A stretch of DNA of 64,000 nt, from contig FN649733.1 in the NCBI GenBank assembly GCA_000310025.1, forward strand, positions 764,747-828,746. The letters are read 5' to 3'. Positions 1 through 11,498 of the stretch are shown in pieces. Every line of letters begins with the position of its first letter. Positions within the stretch are counted from its first letter, which is position 1. The translations under genes and the position numbers were made by a program. This DNA is from Ectocarpus siliculosus. Taxonomy: Eukaryota > Sar > Phaeophyceae > Ectocarpales > Ectocarpaceae. The notes under the pieces were generated by a model, which saw only the letters and a list, made by a program, of their open reading frames with translations, had not been told where the DNA came from and ran no database searches.

Positions 1-3000
1 TGTTTTTTTTTATTTGTTATCCCCCCCCCCCCCCCCCCCCGACACACACACACCTTCTTGGGCTTCTTGAACTTGGCCATCTCTTCCGTCGTGTAGTACT
101 CCGAGGCGTCTTTCACGTCCACCTTCAGGCTCTCCAAAACCTTCTTCTTCTCCCCCTCCTCCCCTCCCTCCGCCGCTGCCGCATCACGGGCCGTACCGCC
201 CTGGCCGAGGGTAAGCCTGGGCCCTTCCTTCTTAGCCTCATCGTAGTGGGAAAGCACCTGTGGACAGGATAGACAGTTTCATCTCGTGCGGGTAAGAGTA
301 GCAGCAAGCTTAACACGTTTCATTAGGGTTGATTTCACACCCCAAATTCTTTGGTCATGCATGTAGCCATCCGCTTATATGTGCTTTTCCCCCAAACCTT
401 AAAAACTACAATGAACATTACGTAAACAACATTGGTCAATGCGAGCCTTGACACGTGGCTCTTTGATTTTTCTCGCTCCTCGGCTGCACTATGCGAAAAA
501 ACAATCGTTCGTGACCTTGAAAATCGCCACCCGTTCCCAACGTACGTAACTATTGGCGCTATCTCCTGCACACCACCTACTACTATGTCATGCAGGCTCA
601 AGCTCTCTAGCATAGTACAGAGTACAGGGACAAAAAAGAAAAGAGTGAAAAAAAAGGAATGACTTCGATCACCCGCTGTGCACCTATTCCAGTGCATGGC
701 TTCTGATTAGTGTGATCAATCACCTTCCGCTCAGCGCCGGGCCCGATCTCGCCCTCAAACTCTTCGTCGTCGTAGGCCTGATAAGCGCCTCGCTTCGCGC
801 GAATAGCTTCCTTGTCCAGCTCCTTTCGGCGCTGCGAGGGAAAAAAAAAAAATGAAGGGAAAAAAAAAAGTTGCCGTCAGAAAAACCAACGACAAGAGCT
901 ATTGCTAGAAGTAAAGTAGGAATACGCGAAGCCCTTCACAGGTACAGGCTGACACGGCAAAAAAAACGTTTCGTCCGCTGTTGCCCAAATCCCCTCCCTG
1001 CAACGTTAGTGCTGGTTCTTTTCACAAGGTCGAGGAATGGATTTCATTGGTCACCACCTAACTGGAACGGAAAAAAAGTCAAAGCCGCAAAAATTGTGTT
1101 ACGACTCGTAAAACAGCAGCGACACATATACATACGACAACAGCAGCAAACGTCAGGTTTAGTGTACCTCGGCCTCTTTCATGTGAACGTTCTCCAGCTC
1201 GTCTTCATCGTCCTTCAGCCCCGTCACACGCCCGTGCTCGTCCTCGTCCAGCAGCCCCTGATCCTTCAGGGTGAGGATGACGGAGTCGCCAGCCTCGAAC
1301 GACGCCGCCCCGTGCGTCACCTTCCGATTTTTTCGGATCAGTGGTACGCACAACAACCAAACGTTGAAAGTTGAAACAGGCTGTTGACGCCAGTATTAGA
1401 TGGTATGCACCACAACCATTGTTAAAAACAGGCTGTTGACAGCAGTTTACAACGTGTTTTTTTTCTTCTTTCTTTTTCGTCCCTTCCGTATTTTTGAATC
1501 AGTGGTATGCACAGCAACCAAACGCTGACTTCCAGTATAAATGGCATGTACAACAGCCAAACGTTGATTGACAGTATAAATGGTATGCACAAACAGCAAG
1601 CGTTGAAACAGGCTGTTCACAGCAGCAGCGTATGTCTGCATTTACTTTCTTTCTTTCTTTTTCTCATCAATTCTAGGCGCCAGGTGGGGTCGCACAGGAG
1701 GAGAAATTGTCCACCTCACCTCAGTACACAACGGCCGTGATGCCACAGCAGTTGTTTGCATAGGTTTGGGTGTTTGATCTTGGGCACGACGTGTCAGTGA
1801 GAGTGAGGTTGGGGTTATTATCAGCAAGGACTTAACATAGCACTTTTGTCCATGCTCTGGTCGAAATAAACTAAACCAAAGTCATGCAAAAGAAACAAAA
1901 GCGCGCATGGTCGACACGAGTCAGTCGCGTAACCCCGTCATATGATGCCACACACACGTGGTAAACACCAACACCAACGACAACAGCAACGAGGCAGCGG
2001 CCAAAACACGGCATGAGACAATCAGCCCAGACTAGACAGGGCGAGAGCTGCCGTGGCCGATAGAGAGCTCACATGAGTATCAAACACACGCACGTCACAC
2101 ACGTACCTTTAGCCCCGCCAAGTTTTCGGCCCCGTACGCCGCCTTCCTTCTCCCGTCTCCGTCCCCGCCGCCGTTGGCAAGTTCCATCTCTTGCTCCTCT
2201 AGGATTCTTTTCGACACAAAAGTACGAAACGAGAGAAGGGGTAAAAGTCAATGCACAAAATATTCAATCCTCTTTTTCTCTTTTCGACACGTACGTACGA
2301 GAAGAGGGAAGGGCGGTCAAGGGGTCAATGCACAAACTCTCTTGCTAATCCTCAACTGCAGCGAGCAGAAGGTGCACATTTGGGAGGTTAGGAATACGGG
2401 TCTGTACGTAAAGAGCCCCCCTTCACCAATTGAGGATTCAACTTCCCCAACGCCGTCCAAGCCCGCTCTCTCTTCAATCTGCGTGGCCATTAACGCACCT
2501 TTCGCGTTGCCTTGCCAACAAGCGCTCCTCTTCCATCGCCACCGCCTTCTTCCTGCTGCGGTTCACCCAATCAGCAGCGCTAACCACCTCCTCGTCTCCC
2601 GGCTTCACCTCGCCGAGGGTGTCCCCCTGACACAAGTAGAAAAAAAAAGCCATAAAAAAAACCGATGGGGTGACGTCGTTCTGACATTTTTTGGACGGGG
2701 GGAGGGGGGGTGAAGTTTGCTATGCAGTCTCAAAGCAGGAGAGTTTTATCTGCATCGGATTTCTCCCTGGGCATCAAAAGCAGCAGCCATTCCGATGAAA
2801 CCAAGATAAAGGGGAAACGTGTGAAACGGATTCACGCACCTTTAACTTTTCGTTGAGCTGCCGCTTGGTCCTGGCCTTCTGCAAACGCGTTTCTAGCTCC
2901 TTGAGCTCCCTGGCCTGCTCCTCCTCCTCTCTCTTCAGCCGCATGTTTTCGACCGCGATCTGAAACCATAGATCGAATGGAGAAAAAAAAAAGGCGGTTG

Positions 3001-5778
3001 TAGAAATTAAGCCACCGTTGCCTTTAGACCAAACAAGTGGACCAGGAATAGACAACGGGTTGGGTAACTTGGGAACAACTTTAGCAAGCACGTAACGAGA
3101 GCCTCACGGCGAGAGCTACATTAAGGAATGCTCGGCTTTGGTCAATAGTACTCAAAGAGCACCAGGTCGAGCCTGGCCTTGGGTGTCGACACCAGCTATC
3201 CCGTCGTTTGCTTTTTGTCGACCGAATTTTCAAAACCAGGACAGCGGCACCGTAACTACCCTCGCCCGTAGTGATACGAAGACATACACACACACAAATT
3301 GATATTTACCCTCAGACTGCTGTACCCTTTTTCGTCCAACCTCTTCCGCGACCCCCCCTGACGGGGGAGTCCGATGACTAGAAAGCATGCGCGCGTTTTT
3401 CATCAAGTGTACGTAACGCTGGCCAAGTGCCATTCGTCAGCCAATCAGCGTGTTCGATGCTTCACAAAGATACACACAACGCAGATCTCAAGAAGCCAAC
3501 TTCAGGACTAAACACCTCCCCCCCCAAAAGTTGTGGCCCTAATTAATTCAACCCGGCATTGCAGTCTTACCTCTTCCTCTGTCGGCTTCCCGGAAGCGCT
3601 ACCCCCGACGTTCAGCGGCTTCAGCCCCAGCATGGCGCGCACACGGTTCGTCTCTTCCACAGACATGCTGCACACAACAACGACAAGCGTCGACGGGCGT
3701 GTGAACCTCGTCAGGGTTACGCCAATAGAAATGTGGATCACTTGCTCAGTTTCTAATTTCGCAAGGTTGCAATTTTGTTTCTTAAATCGTCAAACAGTGA
3801 CGTGTTGGACGACTAACGGAACATCCAAGAGGATTGGCGTTGTTTTCACGGCTGCTGTAGGGATGGGAGAATCAACAGGAATATGCAAGAGTTGCGTTCG
3901 TTACTTTTTACCTCGTCACCGCTGTTGCTGGGTGGCCAGAGGCAGCAGAAAACGCACCTGATCTCTCCCTTGTTCTCCTCCGTGTTGGGCTTGATCTTTT
4001 CCACGTCCACAACCTTGGGAGGCGATTCCGACCGGTTGCGGCCGTACCCCCCCCCACCGCCGTACTCCTCATCGTCGTCGTAGCCCATGTTGACCTTGTT
4101 GCGGGATTCCTGTCACGTTTGTTGGACGTGCGCCGTATGTCGTGGCCCGTTCAGAATATTGGTAGACCTAAGTGAATAACTTTCGTTCCGCCCGCAATTA
4201 GGAAGTTTGACAGGCTCCATGTACGGAGGCTGGGGATTGTCGCGAAAAATAACTCAGGTTGGTTCTGACACATCTCTCAGCATGGCACACCCCAGCATAT
4301 CAAATTGCAGGAGCCAATAACTCGACAGCCTATGAGGCCAAATCAGGAAACTGAGCCTCCGTCCAAGAAATAGCGCCTCGTCTTCGCTGGGGTTGGGTAT
4401 CATGGATGCATACATGCGTACGACCATTATTATTCGGCTTGGGAAGGCCGGCTTCGACCACATGTGCTACGGAGGTAGTTATCTCTCTCTTGATACCAAA
4501 GGTATGCGATGGCTCTTTAAAGACCGGTTGTTCCACAGCCAACAGGCTGCCAATCCCGACAAGTGCTGTATGGTTTCGGAAACATCCAATCGAGAGCTTT
4601 CCGTGGCACGGGTCGGTCGGCTTCTTGCTTGCACCCTCTTGGTCGTGAGCCAAATCGATCTTCTTTTTATTATTTTCTTAATAGGACACAATGAATCCAT
4701 CTCTATCTACGGAAAAGAGTCTAAAATAGACTAGAAACGAAGAAATAGCGTCAGCGGAAGCTGCGATACCTGTATTTCTACGATTTCCCGCGCAGCATTC
4801 AGCGATATCTCCCCTGTGGTTAAACCTCGATACAACGTAGCACACCTGTGCGTTCCCCCGCCTTCTACGGGTGCAGCTACCAGTCTAGGTGGCGGTCTCG
4901 CGGTTGGTTCGGGAAACAACTGCACAAAAAGCCGGACAGCTTCTTCGAACGGCGGTGCTATGTGTAGGTGCTACGTACCTACCGCTGCGGCTTGCTAAAT
5001 CGACCACGGGACGTTCGTCGTTCTTGAGAACCTTCCCGAAAGCAGTCAAGTTTCAAACTGCTGGGGTTGTACTCTGATCTGCCGGTTGCGCGGCCAAGAT
5101 AAGATGCAACATGTAACATACGCACGCCAACAGGCCGAATCAAGTGTACGCAGCTTGCTGCCGACGGAGCGCCTAGGACACCCTGAGCAGCGCTCTCGCG
5201 CTATATTGTAGTCCACCGTAGGCGCACGGCTCATCGGATGTGGGTAGCAGCGAGAGATCCCGGGACTTGTGTGCGCTACGACGGCGGTGCTGTGCTGCAT
5301 CGCACAATAAATAAATCATTAACATGCTAACTAGGCGAACAACATCGGCTGCTCCGACCGCGTCTACTGCAAACGCAACGCAACGCCAGAGTTTGAACCC
5401 ACCATTGTTAACATCAGCGGCGATACCGACTTGTGTCGGGTACGGCAGTAGTCTAGAACACGCAGCGCAGCGGATGTGTAGGGCACAACTTCTGTAGTCT
5501 GGATGCCAGGCGTGTCATACCTTTCTCTTGCTGCTCCCGCCCTCTCGGTCCTGCGCCCCGCGATCACGGCTACTGTCTCGGTCATGCCTCCCGTGCTTTC
5601 GGCTACTGTCCCTGTCTCTGTCCCTGTCCCTGTCCCTGTCTCTCCCCCCCCTGTCGTCGTCCTTGTTGCTGCGATCCCTCCCGCCGTACCCTCTCTCCCC
5701 ACGCCCGCCTCCATCCCGCTCTCTGCTGCTACCACGCTCATCTCGGCTGCTGTAGCGATCCTTGTCACCTCGGCCCAT
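1..5778 (-). CDS. SART1: SART1 / Snu66 tri-snRNP protein (3' end off window)
   Basis: Nine exons on the minus strand with matching phases: 5521-5778, 3958-4109, 3571-3667, 2840-2959, 2499-2626, 2107-2206, 1168-1320, 724-831 and 54-257 (440 codons so far). The donor at 53-52 shows that more exons lie to the left. SART1/Snu66 is a U4/U6.U5 tri-snRNP component needed for spliceosome activation in the nucleus. Exon 1 encodes an Arg/Asp/Ser-rich head with an RD run, as in animal SART1. Exon 3 gives MSVEETNRVRAMLGLKPL, matching the family's SIEETNKLRAKLGLKPL. Exon 7 gives DSVILTLKDQGLLDE, matching MILTLKDKGVL. The last visible exon ends ASEYYTTEEMAKFKKPKK, the family's C-terminal signature. The start at 5778 was chosen because the RD-rich head begins there; an open frame continues upstream to a Met at 5979 but without family-like sequence. 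Exon 6 uses a weak acceptor (AAAG just before 2206) that is required by phase. Confidence 0.93.
1333..1632. repeat. Degenerate minisatellite in SART1 intron
   Basis: Four to six imperfect units share the words GGTATGCACAACAACCAAACG and AACAGGCTGTTGACAGCAG-like stretches with changing spacing. It lies in the intron between the exons at 1168-1320 and 2107-2206, starting about 12 bp outside the acceptor of the former. No coding potential is seen. Confidence 0.7.
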
Positions 5779-6022
5779 CGTTTCCGACCAGATGCGATCG
5801 AGATCACAGCGACAGGTGGCTGTGCTTGCTCTCCCTCTTGCTTGTGGGGTGCTTCGTCCTGGCTCTGCACAGCAGTACAGGGCTGAGGGGTTTCCTTCTA
5901 CGGTGCCCCCGACACAAGTACCTACGATCCTTGCATATACGGTGCCCCTGCCTATTTGATGGCTGGTGATCGGCGCCACCGCACACCACCGGGGCTGTTA
6001 CCACCGTCCTCTATCTTCAGCC
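5779..6022. promoter_or_regulatory. Shared SART1/RPL9 divergent promoter region
   Basis: Only 244 bp separate the SART1 start codon (minus) from the RPL9 start codon (plus), so the space must hold both 5' UTRs and promoters. No clear TATA box is seen. A pyrimidine-rich stretch ending CTTCAG lies directly before the RPL9 ATG. It could be a TOP-like leader or the 3' splice site of a 5'-UTR intron; the sequence cannot decide between them. Confidence 0.55.
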
Positions 6023-9000
6023 ATGAAGACCCTGTTAGCCACGCGCTATGTGACCATCCCCGAGGGCGTCACCATCGACGTGAAGTCCCGCGTCGTGACC
6101 GTCACGGGACCCCGGGGAGAGCTGGTGCAGAGCTTCAAGCACCTCAACCTCGACTTGCAAAAGTCGGGCAAGAACAAGCTGCGCGTGGACCTCTGGTTCG
6201 GCAACCGCAAGCAGGTGCGCGCGCGTGTGGGTGTGTATGTGGGGAGGTGGCGCGGTATTGTCGTGGGATTACCTAGCACTCCCGCTACGACCGGGTGGGT
6301 GCTGTATGTTATTGCTGCGTCCAACTCTCTATTGGTTGGGGGAGTTTTGAACGGATGCACCACATTGGGTTGCGAAAGGCGAGGACGGAGCGACAGCAAT
6401 GGGCGAGGATTGATGGGCCGCCGGCATTGCGCACACGCTCGCCCCATCCTCTCAACTTTGACCGGAACTACCATATGATTGCTGGAAAATTGGTTTCTGG
6501 GAAATTGGTAGTCCTACCTGACCATTGCTGTTTTGTGTGGGCCGCGTGTGCACAAGGACTGCTGCTGCTGCTGTTCTCCTCGCGCAAGGGTTTGCGCAAA
6601 AAACGTAAACCCCCCTATTTTCTTCCGTATCTGAGATATTACACGCAGTCCGTCAAGCGATCCGCAAGGATTGCTAGCGGTCAAACCATGTGCAGCATGC
6701 CGTGATGTTGTGCACGGTCGCGCATCCCTAGAATGGCCTAGAATAGACATAACGGTACAGCAGTCCATGACAGCCCAAACTCATCTGATGGGGAAAATGT
6801 CGCCACCGCTATGAAGATGTACTGCTGTAGTGAAGTCATCGTATTCCTGGCCATCATTACCTGCGCGTGCTCTCGTGTCACCAGTCGATATTCTGCTGTA
6901 CGCAGACAGTCTGCGTCAAAGGTCGAGGGCCTCGCGAGGGCTACTGCTATGGTTGTGAAAACTATATTAAGCAGCTCTCTCATTTCGCCAGAGGAAAAAT
7001 CTGTGAACACTCTTTACAGCGGACGATTTTTGTTTTAGCCTGTTGCCGACACTCCCCACTGCCCAAGCGCAGTCTCCAAACCGACCTTTTCTTGGACAGC
7101 AAACAAGCGCCGCCGCCCAATGACTCCGCTGTGTTCCAATTCGTCCACGAAATCGTTTCTCTTTGGCACGGATAGACGCAAATACCCAAGAAATACCTAT
7201 CGCAGCTTACTTCGCGGGGGTACCAACGCTTCGTGGTCCCGTCCGGTCATAAACCATGCCCAACGTATCGTGGATGTTCGCACTGCCATGAAGATGCTTC
7301 GTTGCGTTGATGCGACAGAGTACGAACAGAGAGCGATGCGTGCAAACAAAGCTCTCGACGAGACATTCTCAAAACCACACCGTTCTCGGCGTTGGCAACC
7401 CGTGGGTCCTATTAGTAGAGCAGTCGAGCCATGAAAGTCTGTCTTTGGAAGAGGTTGCGACGATTCTCTCCCACTTTCACGGCACACCCAGAACCACCAC
7501 ATGTGCTGCGACGAATAACGTACCTGAAGGTAGTGCCCGTACGGTTGTTGTTTTGCGTCTGATTAGCGAGACCCAACTCCATCTTTTAACTCTGAAATGT
7601 ACCGGTGGGCATCAAAGTGTTCGTCCCTGTGCTCCGCGACAGCTCATTGCACACGGACACGATGAGATGCGATGCACATGTATCGTGCCAAGGCAATTCA
7701 ATGGCGGCATCATCAAATTGCACTCGTAGGTGTACCTGCGCATGTCGTATCGACCGTTTTCCTCTGCTGAAAACGCCGGAGGCATGTTTGCAACTTGACG
7801 CCCTACACGTCCCTCTTTCTCTTTCCTGTCTTGACCTGCTATTCCCCCGTTTGCCTTGCCCCCCCACTCTTGCGTGACGCCTGCTAAATACCAACTCATC
7901 TCCCCTCTCTGTGGTGACGCGGCAGCTTGCCTGCATCCGCACCATCTGCTCGCACGTCGAGAACATGATCACCGGTGTCACCAAGGGCTACTTGTACAAG
8001 ATGCGCTTCTGTTACGCTCACTTCCCCATCAACGTGTCCATCACGGGAAAGACCGTCGAGATCCGCAACTTCCTCGGCGAGAAGCGCGTTCGCAGGTGTG
8101 TAACGTCTACAGTACGTCTCTGTTTTTGGACAATACGGTTGTAAATTTGCGTGAAAAGTACCACGGAACAGGCCATCTTTCCGTTGGAGATATCTCCGGG
8201 AGCTATTTCGTCTGAAAATTTGGTGATATTCCCGATGGTTTTGCCGTCGCTCGCAGCGGTGTTGCGATTCCCTCTACCCGCCCAATAACCCTTGTTGCTT
8301 GTTTGCGCAGGGGAATCGGCTATTGCATGGGTCTCACTCTGGTTTATACTCCGTGCTTGTTTTTATGATGATGCCCATGGGCAGATCTTTTGCCGTTTGC
8401 CGACCCCGCCACCCGACACTGTCATGTTTTCGGCACTCGAGAAGTGTTGCTGGAACCCTTTGGGGCGATTTTGAATGTTGTTTTTGCGGCGTGTTTCGAT
8501 GTCGTTGCAGGGTGGAGCTGGCCCCTGGTGTGGACTACGTACGTACCTCGGACGTTAAGGACCAGATCGAGCTCAGCGGCAACGACATCCAGGCCGTTTC
8601 CATGACCGGTAAGCCTTCGTCCGTGGTTTCATCATCCATTCATACACTGGAAAACTGCCTCTGTGCAAGAAAAGATCGGGAGAAACACATAGTTGCTTGA
8701 GTTGTCCGAAGTGTTTCGGCTTCTGCATGCATTCGAACCGTTTACGTCCCGGCCGAGATGGACGACAATGCCTTGTTGATCTTGTGAGTTTGGCGCAGGA
8801 GGGTAGCACGCGTGCGCGTTTGATGCCACGCCGTGGGTATAAATTTCAAATTTCAAGTAGAGGGGTACAGCTGGCCTATCCTGGCCCGCTCCCAGGCGTA
8901 CTCTTCTCACGTGGGAACGGTCGTGTTGTGGTCGAGTGAGGACAAGGAGGGCGAAGGTTTGTGGAGAGAGGTTGGATAAGATCAAGACGGCTCGGCTTAG

Positions 9001-10130
9001 CTGTATTGAGCCAAGTTGGGACTACTTGTACTGTCTTTCCTGGAAATATAGTGTAGGTAGTAAATATCTTTCGGTTGCGTATGCGGCATTTGATGGGTTC
9101 ACCGGGCCGGCACGTCTGCAGTGGTTGCTGGTCGGGAGTGTTCCCGAACGCCTGGTGTTTTGCTGATGTCTGGCGAATCTCCCGTTGGCGGAGTGTTGTG
9201 GTGTGTTGTGTTTGCCCGAGCAGGGCGTGTTGGGCCTGTCTCGCTGTCGACGACGAACGATCTTTGACCTTTCGCGGCGATGGATACTCGGAAAGTGTGC
9301 GTGTAGACTAGTTAAAGGCATCAAGAAGGCATGCCGTTTGCTGGTCTGACCCACAAAGGCTGTGCAATGTCAGTGTCAGAGCAGCTGACGATCGTTGCCG
9401 AGAGGGTCGTGCGGTAGATGCTGCTGTGCTTGACGAAGCCGAGCTCGTCGGCGGCGTGATGTTGCTGAGTTTACACTATCGGTCATTGCTGGTTCACGAG
9501 CTGGGGTTAACGGTCTTTCGCAGAAACTCTACTCACGAGCAGTATCCTGCATTACTGTAGCACTCAAGTGGTGATGATGCAGGGTGCGTGTTGCAACGTT
9601 AGACGTTCTCAACCTCGATCTTGGTCTCATTTTCGGTCAAGAAAGGCGTAGGCAAAAGGAATCTTGTTCGGCGCTTTGCCCACCGCGCATCATGCGGTCA
9701 CCTGTACCTCAGAACGTGCCGAACGCTGAGAAATTTGTCCGGGGACTACTGTAGTTCGCTCTGTAGCATGCAGAAGAGTGGTTTCGTCTCCCTGGCTTTG
9801 CCTTGCTTCGTGAACACCGCTGGTGTGCTTCCAGCCATGGCATGACATGAGATTCCGTACATGATCGAAGTCGCCTTATATGTTGTGTTTTAACATCCTA
9901 CCCCGATGTCTTGTGTCTACACGACTGCTTGATCACCCCCCCCGCCCCCTTCCCGTGCCCGCGCTCAAAATCTGACAAACTTTTATCGCGGCTTGAACTG
10001 TCGCCTGTCTCGTGTCACAGCGGCGCGCATCCAGCAGTCGACGTCGGTGAAGCGGAAGGATATCCGTAAGTTCCTTGACGGTATCTACGTGAGCGAGAAG
10101 CTCAACATCGTCCAGGAGGATGAGGGCTAA
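6023..10130 (+). CDS. RPL9: 60S ribosomal protein L9 (uL6)
   Basis: Four exons with matching phases: 6023-6214, 7926-8095, 8511-8608 and 10021-10130, giving 189 residues (about 190 in other eukaryotes). uL6 sits at the base of the stalk of the large ribosomal subunit near the sarcin-ricin loop. The protein begins [16 protein letters not shown] and carries the two uL6 folds: VTGPRGEL and [18 protein letters not shown] in the first half, [15 protein letters not shown] across the middle, and a C-terminal [12 protein letters not shown] block that closely matches animal L9. The stop is TAA at 10128-10130. Introns 1 (1711 bp) and 3 (1412 bp) are long for a ribosomal-protein gene. I looked for snoRNA boxes in them and found none convincing. 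The gene is convergent with ABCE1 downstream and divergent from SART1 upstream. Confidence 0.96.
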
Positions 10131-11498
10131 GCCAAACCAAGAGACGCGGGAGAGAACGAACGCCGAGCTAACCTCTTGCAACTCCCCTCGTGGATGAACA
10201 GGGAAGCTTTTGCTTTCAACAGGCGGCTTGTGTGGATTATGCGGGAAGAACAAGGGTGTTGGTGGTCGCCACGTCGAGACACTCCTGTCTTGAGGAGTGC
10301 TTGGCGGCGGCGTGTTCTTTCGTCCCTCGCCGGATGGGCGCGTTGCGTTTCTTTCGAGCGCGGTTAGTTTCGATTGGAAGGTTTAGGCTTTTCGCGAAGG
10401 TCTGCCCTTGTTACCGAGGACGGTGGTGAAAAAAAAAACAAAAAAAACTCGTCTTGCGCTTACGCTTGTGTGTGAGCCCGTGATTGTCGTGCTTGTCGAA
10501 CACTTTATCAAAACCCAGTCTTGCATGGAGCGCGTTCCACGCGATCACTGGGCACACCAACCAGCACGTTTATTTGGTGAACACTTAACGATACCCAGCC
10601 TCGCAATCGCGATCGACATTGCTACCACAGGCGCCAGCACGTGTTGACTACACATTAGCCGAGAGTTGTTTACCGCAAAAATTGCCAAGGAACAATCTGA
10701 CAATCGCCATTGGGTACCCACCTCCCCCTCCTCCTACCTTCGGGTTCACCTCATAGATAGTGCAAAACTTGACGTCGCTGTCATCCTGCTTTCACCTGCG
10801 GAGTCCGGAACTAAAGCCTTGGCATGGTGTACCAGTGATTACCGACCACATAAACCGCTCGAGATTGCTTTGCTCATCATATCGACGAACTGCTATATGG
10901 AGAGTCGTCAGCGCGGGAGCGACGAGATGTTTTTTTTTTCGTTTCTCTTTATTCTGGGAGATGGGGACGCGATTCTTATCTTTTCCGCCAAACATGCCAA
11001 AATGGGCTTCAAAGGCTAGTCCACATGGGGCAAAGACGGGCGGCCAAGAGTTGAGCGATGGCATTGCTTATTCTTACGCCGCCAACGGCGAACGACCGAA
11101 AGCAATGCTTACTACCGTAGTGTACGGCATGTCAGCATGCATGTCACTGCTGTGAGCCCCATGGCATGATGCTGATCCGTGATTCAAAATTTCATTTTGC
11201 GCGTGACTACTGTAGTCCGCGGAGCCCCACACCACGCTTCATATCTTTGCCAACGCGCCCCTTGGATACGCCACATAGAAATCATGGGAGGATCACCCTT
11301 CGATATTACTACCTGCGAGTCGTGACTACTTTTACCAAGAAAAACAAAAACTCAGCTGCAAAAAATGATGTAAAATCGACACGAGAACGGTCGATTATAG
11401 CCCTCTTCCCTCGAGGCTTAACGGCATGGGGAAGGAAATGTGTTGTGTGACAGGAAACAACGTCCTGATCAGTCCCCGATCAATACAAATCGAATCAA
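10131..11498. other. Convergent intergenic space RPL9/ABCE1
   Basis: This 1.37 kb lies between two convergent stop codons and probably holds both 3' UTRs. There is an A-rich run near 10430-10447. No further gene, tRNA or transposon signature is visible. Confidence 0.6.

Noticed and set aside
5779-5979. Upstream extension of the SART1 frame to a Met at 5979
   Set aside because: The added residues show no RS/RD character, and the extension would take up most of the space to RPL9.
6215-10020. Possible snoRNA in RPL9 introns
   Set aside because: TGATG- and CTGA-like words occur, but no pair with terminal stem and proper spacing was found.
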